The notes under the pieces: model-generated
Told to the model about the DNA's origin: nothing
Database searches by the model: none
The model's input: only the letters and a program-made list of their open reading frames with translations
Made by a program: the position numbers and the translations under genes
Source: Strongylocentrotus purpuratus
Taxonomy: Eukaryota > Echinodermata > Echinoidea > Camarodonta > Strongylocentrotidae
Length of the DNA: 64,000 nt
Direction: 5' to 3'
Assembly (NCBI RefSeq): GCF_000002235.5
Contig: NW_022145552.1
Location: 1,433,501-1,497,500 of the forward strand
Shown here: one piece after another, positions 39,359 through 51,118 of the stretch
How positions within the stretch are numbered: the stretch's first letter is position 1
How the letters are laid out: the number at the start of each line of letters is the position of its first letter

Positions 39359-40009
39359 CTGGCAGAAAAGGTCACACAACGCGCCTCCTTTCAGCATACG
39401 TAGCCTATACGCGTTAGCATGGAACGAATGCGCACTCCGAAGGCAATGAGTGGGGAGCCGAAGAGGCAGGCTTCGTGTGTATGCCAATGCGTTGAATGAA
39501 ATCACGACAACAATCGCACAAAATGTGATCAATATTCATCAATTGCTCACCAAAACTCTTCTCTGTGTACTTTTTCACTCGTTTTCCGAGGTAAGTAACT
39601 TCTATATTCTATTTAATTTGTCTCTTTTGACAAAATACTGATCGTTTTTCAACATTTCACGATATTTCTGGAGCGATGAGGTGTTCGATGTTGATTGTCC
39701 CGCTGCAGAAGTCAAAATGGAGTTTTGCATTGACAAAATAACTACCTAAATGTGACCAACTACCTTAGAGCTGGCGCTATGCTATAATTCGCACAGTTCC
39801 AAATTGAAGCTTACCATACCGGTATCCTTAATTGATTGATTGTGATGGTTTGTGCTTTTATGATAGAAAGCAGGAAAATCCTGTCGATGCATGTATTATA
39901 TTAGGGAAATTGATGTTATTTGCTGTTCGAGGCAGGATAACAAATATTAGATCTATTTATGCCCTCATAATAAACAAAATGTAATAAATGTAATAACCCT
40001 TAATATAAT

Positions 40010-40480
40010 CAAAGTGACAAGGACGACGACGATGATGATGATAATGATGACAATGATGATTATGATGATTATAATGATAATGGTGATGACTATGGAGATT
40101 ATGATGATGATGGTAATGATAATGGAGATGATGATGATGATGATGTTGGTGATGATGACGACGATGATGATGAAGATTAGAACTAATGACATAGCTAGGC
40201 CTATAAATGATTAAGATGGTGATTATAAAGATGACGATGACGATGATTATGATGATGATTATGATGAATATGATGATGATGAGGAGGAGGATTAAAATTG
40301 CTAATGCCGTAGGCCTACATATGAATAAAAGAAGATGATGAAGATTATGATGATGATGATGATGATGATAATTACCATGATGGGGATTATAATGGCTACT
40401 GACGTACATATGAATAAAAGAAGATGATGAAGATTATGATTATGATGATGATTATGAATATAATAATGACATGACTGAAT
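40010..40480. repeat. GAT/ATG microsatellite
   Basis: Imperfect GAT-rich trinucleotide tract with two diverged internal duplications ('atatgaataaaagaagatga' at about 40318 and 40409). Its His/Ile/Met-rich frames are artefacts. Confidence 0.9.
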
Positions 40481-40932
40481 ATGAGACTAATATATTATAA
40501 GGATGAGTATGATTAGAATTGCTAATGAACGTGAATAAAAAAAAATATGATAAAGGTTATGATTATGATGATGATGATAAGCTGACGATGAGGCCTATCT
40601 TCATGATGATAAAATATTATTAATTTGAGAATGTAAATTATCACAATGACAATAAGAATGATGAGGATAACCATGTTGGTGGAGGAATAATTTTATTAGT
40701 ATAGTGATTAGGATGGTGATGATATTGGTTTAAAAATAATCATGATGGAGTTCATGATCAATATAGACTTACATGTAATAAGAAATGTATACATGAAGTT
40801 TATGATACAAGCCAAAAGGAGTATGCTTATCAATTTTGTTAGAAAAAAAACATGTAAATAAGTAATGAACGATTAATTAATAATGCTTTCATAATAAACT
40901 AATTATTGCTTTTGCATATAGTTCCCTTCATC

Positions 40933-43900
40933 ATGCCGAGGAGAACCTTTAAGGCCTGGAAGCTGGAGGATGTGGAGGCAGCCGTGAGGAGGGTGACATG
41001 GGGAGAGATCTCACTGAGAGCAGCCTCCAGACAGTATGGTGTCCCTCCCTCTACACTGCACGACAAGATCAGCGAGAAAACACCCATCAGGAGCAAACAG
41101 GGGCCAACCCCATACTTGACGGAAGCTGAGGAGAAACTCATCTGCGACTGGGCCATCCAAATGACGAGAGTGGGGCTTGGCCAAAGGAAGGATGACATCA
41201 AAAATGTAATTTATATGTTTTTGTTTGTTTGTCAATATCAATGAAATGTCACAAACTTCAGTAAAGTTTATATACATTTTTTAATACGTTCTTTTATTAT
41301 AGGCTTGATATAGTTATGTTGAAGTATTGAAAACAAATAAGAACATGCAATATTTCCATCTGTACTCTCTACAGAAAGAAATATACCGATTTAATTATGA
41401 TAATATAAATAATAATGATGACGATAACGATAACAACAATGATATGAATAATGATAACAATGATAATTGTAACGATGATAAAATGATAATGATAATAATT
41501 TTTTTATAATACTGACGAAACAATAATGATATTAATAATAGAAAACATACAAATTTGAATTTACTTAATAAGGCACATCAGGTAAAATGCTAGAATATTA
41601 AATTGTTTTAATTATTGTGTGTTTATTTCCTCTTTATTCCATAAAAGGTCGTAAAGAGCTTCCTTGAAAAGGATGGGCGAAAAACCCCATTCAAAGACAA
41701 CAGGCCAGGGGACAGGTGGTTTGCGGCCTTCCTGAGGAGGAACCCTCGCCTTGTGTTCAGAAAGGCCCAGCCGATGGGGAAGGAGAGGGCCATTGTGACG
41801 CCAGAGAGAATAGAAAAATGGTTCTCAGACTTTGAGGAGTACCTAAAAGAGGTAAGTGTAATAGATAAGCTATTATAGTAGTATATAAAGCCAGGGCAAA
41901 TAATCCAGTTACAAGAGAAACGATTGAATTATGCAAAGAGAAATAAATTCTTCTGGACAATTACTTTCATAGCGAGTTCTAAAATGTAACATTCTAAATA
42001 AAACAAATCAACTGGAAGTGAAGTATTTTTTCCAATGTACTTTAAACTATTTATTATTCATTTTTCTTGCAGGTGGGTGCTATGAGCTGTTTGTACGAGC
42101 CACGACGGCTCTTTAATTGCGACGAATCGGGATTTGCCATTGGCGGGAGGGCGGGAACAAGGGTACTGGCAGAAAAGGGCAGCAAGCTAGTCCACGAGCT
42201 GCGCAACACGGACAAGACGCAAGTGTCCGTCCTGGTGTCCCTCAACGCAGCGGGGGATGTCATGCCACCCCTCATCATCGTTCCGGCAAAGCGGACGGAG
42301 GTTTGTGGTCGATACATGGACGGTGCCCCAGATGATGCGATGTTTTCGGCTACAGAGAACGGCTGGATTGATTCCAAGTCATTTTTTTCTTTTGTCGCCA
42401 ACATGTTTTACCCGTATATCCTAAGCAATAACATTCCACTCCCAGTCCTGCTTTTGGTAGATGGGCACTCTTCCCATCAGTCACCAGAAGTCCACCAATT
42501 CTGCAGCGACCATAACATCATTCTATACAGATTCCCACCCCATGCAACACATATCCTACAGCCGTGCGACGTATCATTTTTTAAATGCCTCAAAGCGGAA
42601 TGGTATCTGGCGGAGAGAGCATTTAGGATAGAACATCCAGGATACTTTGTAACAAAGACAGGGTTTGCCGGAGCGTTCCGCCCTGCATGGGAGAAAGCTG
42701 TGAAGAAGCCCGGGGTCGTTGCCAACGGATTCCGAGCTGCCGGCCTGTATCCTTACACTCGACAATACATAAAGGAGCACGTGATGCCATCCTCTATCTA
42801 CAGGCTAACGTCTTCTGTCACACCATCCACAGGTTTGGCACCAGTCCACCCATCACCAGCAGAGTCAGCAATACCATCTACCTCGGCAGGACTGCCATCA
42901 TCATCTTGCGTTCCATCAATTTCGGCATTGCTGTCACCATCGTCGTTGCCACCATCAAGCTTGACAGCGCTACCATCCACTGAATCAACTATGCCTCCTC
43001 CTATGCCTCCTTCCTGTCAGTCTCCGTCTCGGCCGTCCACTTCCACATCACACTCGTCCTCGGCATCGGCAATGCCTCCATCTCGGCGGTCTACTTTTAT
43101 AGTACTCTCCCCCTCGGCAACAGCAAAGCCTCCTTCTGGATGGTCTACGTCGCTAGGACTCTCCTCCTTGGCGTCAGCTATGCCTCCTTCCTGGCAGTCT
43201 CCGTCTCGGCCGTGTAATTCGACATCACTCTCATCCTCAGCTTCAGTGATGCCTCTTTCTCGGCCGTCTAGTTCGACATCGATCCCCTCCTCGGCATCAG
43301 GAATGCCTCCTTCCTGGCAGTCTCCGTCTCGGCCGTGTAATTCGACATCACTCTCATCCTCAGCTTCAGTGATGCCTCTTTCTCGGCCGTCTACGTCGAT
43401 AGGGCTCTCCTCCTCGGCATCAGGAATGCCTCCTTCCTGGCAGTCTCCGTCTCGGCCGTGTAATTCGACATCACTCTCATCCTCAGCTTCAGTGATGCCT
43501 CTTTCTCGGCCGTCTACTTCGACATCGCTCCCCTCCTCGGCATCAGGAATGCCTCCTTCCTGGCAGTCTCCGTCTCGGCCATGTAATTCGACATCACTCT
43601 CATCCTCAGCTTCAGTGATGCCTCTTTCTCGGCCGTCTACTTCGACATCGCTCCCCTCCTCGGCATCAGGAATGCCTCCTTCCTGGCAGTCTCCGTCTCG
43701 GCCATGTAATTCGACATCACTCTCATCCTCAGCTTCAGTGATGCCTCTTTCTCGGCCGTCTACTTCGACATCGCTCCCCTCCTCGGCATCAGGAATGCCT
43801 CCTTCCTGGCAGTCTCCGTCTCGGTCATGTAATTCGACATCACTCTCATCCTCAGCTTCAGTGATGCCTCTTTCTCGGCCGTCTAGTTCGACATCGATCC

Positions 43901-44520
43901 CCTCCTCGGCATCAGGAATGCCTCCATCAAGGCTTCCTGCATCTTCGAGAGCAGTGCCTGCAGACTTTGTGTCCCCCGCTTTGCGCGAGTATGTACGCTT
44001 TCCCACTGTAGAGGTAAAGAAGGGGAAGCGTCGTCAGCAACTACCAGAGGCCATTTCTAGTGTTGCTTTCCATAATTATATCAAGGACAAAGAGGAAAAG
44101 CGAAAAGATGAGGAGAACAGAAAGAAGCTACGAAAAGAAGAGCGGCTGCGAATTAAACACGAGAAAGAGCAGCAGCTAAAGGAGAGAAAAGAGAGAAGAG
44201 ACAAAGAAGGAGAAGAGAGAAGAAGAAAGAAGATGGAGCTACAACAAAGGAAAGAGACGAGAAAGGCCGATAGAGAGAAGGAGCGAGAAAGGAAAAATAG
44301 AGAAAAGCCGGAGACAAGACATCCAAAAAAAAAGGCCAGAATTGAACAAAATGTGGTGGAGGATATCTGCTGCGTTCGCCAAGGGCAATACGAGCAAGAG
44401 GAGAAATGGGTGGGATGTGATTTTTGCCCCAGATGGTTGCATTTCGAGTGCTCGGAAGTTTGGGGGCTGACTGACGAGGAAATACGGGCGACAACATATC
44501 GTTGTGGTAAATGCATATAA
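40933..44520 (+). CDS. Pogo/Tigger-type DDE transposase with Ser/Pro repeats and PHD-like finger, 3 exons, 974 residues
   Basis: Exons 40933-41205, 41648-41851 and 42073-44520, all phase 0 with GT-AG sites; a TATAG acceptor at 40920-40921 suggests a 5' UTR exon. Domains: pipsqueak-type helix-turn-helix at 1-50 (FKAWKLEDVEAAV); CENP-B/Tc5-type DNA binding at about 92-155 (RPGDRWFAAFLRR); DDE_1 catalytic core with D176 (FNCDESGF), D289 (LLVDGHSSHQ) and D325 (HILQPCDVSFFKCLK), spacing DD35D. Then a Ser/Pro region with six 41-residue repeats (529-774), a highly charged coil (about 848-920) and a C-terminal zinc finger (VGCDFCPRWLHFEC...CGKC). It would cut and paste DNA at TA sites, or be a host gene derived from such a transposase. 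There are no stops or frameshifts. No matching terminal repeats were identified with confidence. Confidence 0.9.
43180..43917 (+). repeat. 123-bp coding minisatellite, 6 units
   Basis: Six in-frame 41-codon units starting MPPSWQSPSR begin at 43180, 43303, 43426, 43549, 43672 and 43795; the motif starts a seventh time at 43918 but diverges. Central units differ by one or a few bases, which implies recent expansion. The opposite strand is also open across it for 329 codons, a by-product of the repeat. Confidence 0.95.
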
Positions 44521-44522
44521 TC

Positions 44523-45865
44523 TGCTTATAGGTCATGTCATAGTAACGAGTCAGCTCTAATTAAAGTAAAAAACGACATAATGTTTGCTCTTGATTCAAA
44601 CCAGGTAGTTCTAATGGCACTGTTAGATCTATCAGCCGCATTCGATACGATCGATCATCAAATATTTATATCCCGTTTATTCAAAAGAACAGGTGTTAGG
44701 TCAACAGTTTTGTCCCGGTTTCAGTCATACCTCTCTGGATGGTCTTCCCAAGTTGACATAGCCGGCAAATTGTCGAACCTCACAACCATAGAATTTGGAC
44801 TCCCCCAGGGTTCAATAGTAGGACCCATAGGATAATCAATTTATACTCTTCCTATTGGAGATATCGTCCGACATCATTGTATTAATTATCATCTCTATGC
44901 TGATGACATACAGTTAGATGTTTCCATTAATCCTAAGACTCCAGGAGCTCTTGATAGCGCACTTATCGAACTTCAAATTTGTATTTCAGATATTAGGCAA
45001 TGGATGGTAGTCAATAAGTTAAAATTAAATGATTCAAAGACTGAATTTTTTGTTGCTGCTTCAGCTCACAATCTGCGCAGTCTTCCAGATGTTCAGTTGG
45101 ATGTTGGTGGCACACTCATTAGCCCTTCAAAAACAATAAGAAACCTTGGCGTTGTATTTGATTCTTGCATGTCGATGTCTCACCATATTTCTCCCATCTG
45201 TAGTATATGGCTACGTTTTATTTAAGGAATATCGCTAGAATCAGAAGGTTTATTGACCAGTCTGCCTGTCATAACGCTGTGCGTTCTTTAGTTCTATCCC
45301 GTATTGATTATTGTAATGGGCTTCTCTCTAACGTTCCCTCGACTAAATTGATTCATGTGCAACGGCTACAAAATTGGGCAGCCCGATTGATATTTCAGGT
45401 TTCTAGGGACCATCCATCTCGGCCACTCTTGAGATCATTACACTGGCTTCCTTTGAAACAAAGAATAATTTTTAAATTACTCTTGTTTGTATTCAAAATA
45501 TTCAATAATCAAGCTCCACAATATTTACATACCTGTTTGAATTTATATACACCTACCAGGGCATTGAGGTCAGCCAGTGATCCTCTCCGTCTCACATATT
45601 CAGTTACCCGCACATTAGCCGGTGATAGAACATTTTACTGTATCTGCTTCAAAATGTTGGAATGATTTACCACTTAGAATCAGGCAGTCTCCATCAGTTC
45701 TTACCTTCAAAAAGGCCTTAAAAACACATCTTTTTTTTGCAATTTGTTGTTGTAAGACTGTTTTTTCTAATTATATGTATTTATGTAATTTTTCATTTTT
45801 ATTAACTGTTAGCGCTTTGGGCCTTATGGGAAAAGCGCGGTATAAGTAATAATAATAATAATATT
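44523..45865 (+). pseudogene. CR1/L2-type LINE reverse transcriptase, 5'-truncated and broken
   Basis: Reading from 44523: YRSCHSNESALIKVKNDI, then LLDLSAAFDTIDH, GLPQGSIVGP and, past a TAA stop at 44833, HLYADDIQLD with the YADD active site at 44896-44907. A frameshift near 45200 moves to the frame with ARIRRFIDQ and LVLSRIDYCNGLL, and another near 45630 leads to WNDLPLRIRQS. The 3' tail is 'agcgctttgggcc', 'gcgcggtataag', then (TAA)n. It begins 2-3 bp after the transposase stop codon. It is inactive. Confidence 0.88.
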
Positions 45866-45868
45866 TTA

Positions 45869-46245
45869 CTTACACAGGTGTATATAGACAGCACTGGATA
45901 TATTGAGTAGTTCGTAGTATCCATTGATAAATACTTTGAAACCAAAAACCTATGTCAATCTGTCAATCATCAAGTTGAATATTCCTAATGATATTCTTTT
46001 TACTGATGGACGGATACTCTTATTTTCTTTTGTTTGTAACTTGCAGCAAGTGCTAATTCTGTATTGGTACTTACATGGTGACGAGTTGTTGATAATCAAA
46101 CTCCAATAACTATTGTCACATGATTATTCTCGGAAGTGATCGATGAGAATATACAGATTTATGTGGACGACTTGAACAATATTTTGCTTACACAGGTGTA
46201 TAGACTGCACTGTATATATTGAGTAGTCCAAATATAATTCTCATT
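45869..46245. repeat. Direct duplication of about 55 bp
   Basis: 'cttacacaggtgtatatagacagcactg' type sequence ending 'atattgagtag' at 45877-45911 recurs at 46187-46227 with small differences, about 310 bp apart. Confidence 0.75.
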
Positions 46246-47663
46246 AGAAATGCAATTTATAATGATGCATTTTCAAACAGTAATATCTGCATCACCGTCC
46301 AAAGCATTACTCTCTAAATAGTATTCTAGATATAGTTTAACAGAAATGAAGAAGGGCGTGATTTATGCTTCATTATCTCCATTTAAAGTTAACATATATA
46401 TTTTAATGGTTGTTATAATATAGGCCTAAGACATATATAGATAAATTTATCATTCTTGATGATCAAGAAAGATCTATATTTGCAAAAGAAGAACTATCAT
46501 TATGCATGCAGATGATGCAGCTGCAACAACAAGTCAAATTATAAAATGTTACATATTGCATAAAATGTTAAGTGTGACTTCCATTTTTGTTCAACGCTCC
46601 TTTAGGAGAGCAATGAATATGTATAAGTTTGTACAAATCACTGATATGATCATCGATTTGTATATTTCGTTCATTACTTGCCGGACAAGGAGAGGGAGAG
46701 AGAGGGTTAGGGATCGAGAGAGAGAGAGAGAAGGAAAAAGAGAGAGAGAGAGAGCAGGCGAGAAAGAGAAAGAAAGAGAGAGAGAGAGAGAGATATAAGA
46801 CAAGTAATACAATTGATAACTTTATTCACAATTTGTTCATTTTTGTTGATAACGATATTTAGTTTTTTGTGTAAAATGATGTAAAAATATTATTTTTATT
46901 CATTTTACATTTCTGAATTGTTTTCAATGTTTTTGGATAAAAGGATGAGATAAAAGTGTAATCGAAATATATATAAATAAAAAGTGACATCCTTTTGATC
47001 AAATCAAAATTGTTTGAATTATTTTTTTCCTTATTTGCCTAGATATCCAATTATGTGTGTGTGTGTGTGTGTGTGCGTGTGCGTATGTGCGTGTGTGTGT
47101 GTGTGTGTGTGTGATTGTCTTGATGTGTGTCTGATGTCTGTATTTTCTGTTGAGGAAGCTGTGCCAGCATGATTGTCAGATCAACATTTTCTGGATAACC
47201 ATATTTTGCAAAAAGGAGAGAAAAATAATTATTATAACACAGATTTAAAAAATAATTGAACAACTCAATGATTTCACTGTCTAAATATATAAATATAAAT
47301 ATAAATAAATATAAATATAAATATATATTTTAAAAATTAAAAGCCAGCCTAAAAACACATTCTATAGAATAAAATAATGTTGTATTTCGTCGAGAAATAA
47401 AAATAATTCTAAAAAGTCAGCCAACGGCGAAAACATCGGGTAAACACTGAAATGTCGCCATCTAGTGTTCATGTTCTAGCATATTGTGTGCGTGTTCTGG
47501 CATGAAACATACGTTCGGCGAAAGCTTCGCCACTGGCGATTAACAGATCGAGAGGACAAACAAATATTATCAGGAGAAAGGCCAGACATTTTGCTTCAAA
47601 TTACATGGTATCAGAAATGGTGATAAGACTCTAAATTATTTTGTTGTCAATAATACAAAAAGT

Positions 47664-47690
47664 TGTCCGAGTTCTGGCATGACAACGGTA
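47664..47690 (-). repeat. 27-bp sequence, inverted partner at 39332-39358
   Basis: Exact inverted copy of the upstream 27-mer. It is followed by two direct copies of 'gtatacggagctg' at 47688-47700 and 47715-47727, with 'gtattcgtgcaaagta' between them. That last string is in the same orientation as its near copy at 39319, so the pair is not a simple terminal inverted repeat. Confidence 0.7.
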
Positions 47691-47857
47691 TACGGAGCTG
47701 GGTATTCGTGCAAAGTATACGGAGCTGCGCAGGCAAGCAATGCAAATGACTTGCTTGCACTGCACAGGCTTGTAATCAACATGAACAGTGCAGGTGCTGC
47801 AGTGCATGTTCACCGGCCATGGCTAATCGAGGGTATCATTAAATGTATTGTAATATA

Positions 47858-48618
47858 GGGTAGCGCGCCCAGTATTCGGTCAATTCCCAGTATTCGGTCA
47901 GACAGCCGTTTCAACAGCTGTAACAATTTAAAAAATAATTTAAGAGCCACGAAACTTGCACAAATCAGGCAGCTGAACAACTTTTCTTAACTCTCAAAAT
48001 TAAATCAGATTTAGGGCCCCAGAAAGATCTCCAACTTAGCTCAAAATTGGTCAGTGTCGCAAGACTTTCTGCACTTCTGCGTTCTCTTAGCACATGCGCT
48101 AACATGCATAGCCATATGTAGAAGTCTATTGCGAAACAACTGCGTGTGCTGTCGCAATGAATTTAGTATGTGTGTGAAGAGAATCACTTCCGTGTTCACT
48201 CCATCGCAGTGAATTTGCAAATGACGCATTTGCCGATGTGCGAGAGGTATTTATACGATACCCTTGCCATGCGGTATCGCTCGGCCAGTATTCGGTCAAC
48301 GCATTGACATTCAGTGCTTTATCGCGCAATTGTGTGAAAATAGTGCGCAAATACGCTTCGCTATTTGGCAACGGAGATACCACGCACAAATCGCGTGACC
48401 GAATTCTAATCGGCGCGACCGAATTCTGGGCAGAAAAATGCTCCGTCTTCTTTCGGAAGTATTTTGCTTATCATTATTCTATATTTTAAGTGACTATAAA
48501 ATCCTGTTAGAGGAATAAATTTCTTTTCTTTTGATGGGTAGATTGCCAAATAAAAGAGGAGAGAATTCAAAATATTAGTGATTTCCCCTTAAGTGACCGA
48601 ATACTGGGCACTCTACCC
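47858..48618. mobile_element. Mariner/pogo-type MITE, 761 bp, TA-flanked
   Basis: 25-bp terminal inverted repeats start 'gggtagcgcgcccagtattc' at 47858 and, on the other strand, 'gggtagagtgcccagtattc' at 48618 (3 mismatches). TA lies at 47856-47857 and 48619-48620. The motif 'cagtattcggtca' recurs inside at about 47887 and 48287, with inverted variants 'gaccgaattct' near 48399 and 48419. The internal open frames are short and non-homologous. TA duplication places it with Tc1/mariner/pogo. Confidence 0.88.
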
Positions 48619-48649
48619 TAGATGTTATCGTTTTTGGAAAGTTGATGAC

Positions 48650-51118
48650 AAATGCTGAGTAATCGGCAATATCGTGAAATAGGCCCCGCAACTTACCCGT
48701 CTTGTAATCGATTAGATATTATCTTAGACTTCTATCTTCAGCCAACTCACTATATACTTGTGATCGAGGCCCCATGCAACAGCATTGCATGTCCTACAGC
48801 ACTGACACGGGGCCTGTATCACGACCATACTTCTATAGTCGTTATCAAGGCCCGGCGCTACGGCATTGCACGCAATTTAACACAGCAGCGGGGCCTGTAT
48901 CACGAGTATACTATACAAGTCTCCTATTCAACTCGCTAATAAGTAATATATACTCGTGATACAGGCCCCGCGCAACGGCGTTGCATGTTCTACAACACGG
49001 ACATGGGGCCTGTATCACGACTATACTGTATACTCGATCATGAACAAGGCCCCATCCATTGCTTTGGTGCCCTCCCCTTGCACTCACTTTTTTTAATTTT
49101 TAAAAGGTGTAATTTGCATTTGAGCCCTTCCTTTGAATAATGTTGTTAATATTAAATGTTAAATTTACACTCAATTGTATATTTGTTGCCCCTTCTCTTT
49201 TAAATTTCACTGGTTTTTTAATATTTTCATTCTTTGATATCTTTTTTAAGTAGCCCCCTTATAATATTTAATTTTAAAAAAGTCCCTTTCAACCCCTTTT
49301 TTGAGATACTCAAACGTCTATTTAAGTTGCTCTCACTCTTAAGATTATCTTTATTCTAACAGGCCTGATAAAAACCTGATTTAAATCGGTTTCCCGATTA
49401 TTTTTTTTAATTTTTTTTTACCAGATTTGTTTTCCTTCCCTATTTTATCCTGATTTTCCCAATTTCCCCCTTATTTTCTCTATTCTTCCCTATTTTGCCC
49501 TTTTTTTTTCCCCAATTTTCTTACTCGAAAGGGGGGGAATGTTGTTAGATTCCATTTTTCCCCCGCGAATCAATGTACTCAAGGGGGCGTGGTTGAGGGG
49601 AAAACAAAAAACTATTTTTTTTTAGTGCTCACTATCACCCCTGATTCTAATATTTTTCCTACTGAAATATCTAATCAAGTTCCCCCCCCCCCCCCCCAAA
49701 AAAAAAAAAAAAAAAAAAAATTTAACTATAAAATTAGTCCCTTTCAATCCCCTTCTTAACTTCCTTTTAAAGATAAACTTTAGTACTGGTAATGCGATTG
49801 CATTGTGAAAGATAAGGTGTGGAAAGGATCAGAAACAGTTGATCATGTAGCATGTAAGTATTGGTGTGCACTGCAAGGTTCTGGAGTCATCAAAATCATA
49901 ATAAATTTGACCGAGTCTTGGTAAAGTAACAAGCACTCACATAGAAAGCTATATATGGGACAACACACATGGTGTCGGGGCTAGTACTACCTTGATTTTC
50001 TTGTCTTTCTATGCTCATTACTCAGCCAGTATACATTTTCTTCCAAAATTGTTTGGCACATGTCATTCATTTGTAATCGTGAACATTCAGTGTAAGTTTT
50101 GTTTGATTCTGTGAGAATTATTTTTTTTTTTTACCAGTACTGGAGTTTATCTTTAACTCCTTTCCCTTCTCCTTTATTAAACCTTGAAACACCCCTCAAT
50201 ACATCCCTTTCTATTACCCTAAATTTGCATAGGGGTGTCAACTTGGAGCAAGGGGGGAGGGGGATCAGGGTATGAATTCCCTTGCATTCTAAAAGAGGAT
50301 AATAAAATTTAAAATAAATATCAAGGGGGTGGGATTGGAAATCGGATTCTATCAAACATGGTGCCCTCCCCTCGCACTCCGTTTTTATTTATTTATTTGT
50401 AAGGTGTCTATTTTCATTTTTGCCTTCCCTTTAAATAATTGTGTTGATAATATAGATTTTAATTAGATTAAAAAAATTTAAAAAAATCAAATTTATCCTC
50501 AAATGTTTATATGAGTTAGCCCCCCTCTCTTTAAATTCTTTAATATCTTTCAAGTTGCCCCCCCCCCCCTCCTAATTTTAATTACCAGAATCGTCCCTTT
50601 CAACCCCTTTTTTAACTCACTTTTTAACTCCATTTTTAATCCTTTCCCTTTATTAAACCTCGAAACACCCTTAAACACTTGGGTGAAAGAAGCCCCACTG
50701 CCGTGCTGTCCGTCATGAAAATGCATAGGATGGGGCCTTGTTCACGAGTATACATAGTCATGATACAGGCCCCATGGCCGTGTTGTAGAACATGCAACAC
50801 TGTTGCGCGGGGCCTGTATCACAAGTATATATTAGCGAGTTGAATAGCAAACTCTTATAGTATACTCGTGATACAGGCCCCGCTGCTGTGTTAAATTGCG
50901 TGCAATGCCGTAGCGCGGGGCCTCGATAACGAGTATAGAAGTATAGTCGTGATACAGGCCCCGTGTCAGTACTGTAGGACGCGCAATGCCGCAATGCACG
51001 GGGCCTCGATCACGAGTATATATAAGTGAGTTGGCTGAAGTTAGAAGCCTAGTACAGAAGTATAATCGATTACAACAGTTGCGGGGCCTATATCACGAGT
51101 ATGCCGAGTAATCCACCA
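48650..51118. mobile_element. Foldback-like element, about 2.47 kb with arms of about 400 bp
   Basis: The arm 48650-49060 pairs with the reverse complement of about 50690-51118 along its length, roughly 85-90% by eye. Each arm is itself built from alternating 'actcgtgatacaggcccc' and its complement, spaced 50-90 bp apart, so arms fold locally as well. The centre holds two direct repeats: 'ggtgccctcccctt' at 49067 and 'ggtgccctcccctc' at 50360, each followed by pyrimidine-rich sequence ending near 'ctttattaaacc'. No protein is encoded. Exact ends and target duplication were not fixed. Confidence 0.82.
49771..50152. mobile_element. TTAA-flanked element, 382 bp, nested in the foldback element
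   Basis: Ends 'agataaactttagtactgg' and, on the other strand, 'agataaactccagtactgg' (21 bp, 2 mismatches). TTAA is at 49767-49770 and 50153-50156. The second direct repeat of the host element reads 'cactttttaactcc' at about 50622, an empty site. A diverged relative is at 58990-59300. Piggybac or Kolobok type by target site. Confidence 0.87.

Larger units (their letters stand above)
45866..47857. other. Gene-free stretch with microsatellites
   Basis: (GA)n at 46686-46796, (TG)n at 47054-47112, and an ATAAAT-type tract at 47285-47325. No gene is recognised. Confidence 0.6.

Noticed and set aside
43017..44006. Long minus-strand open frame (329 codons) antisense to the transposase
   Set aside because: It spans the 123-bp repeat, whose unit length is a multiple of three, so an open antisense frame is copied with each unit. 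It has no domain or start context of its own.
48652..48939. Small open frames in the foldback arms (48652-48939, 50758-50994)
   Set aside because: The two frames are the same palindromic repeat read in inverted copies; no protein family fits.
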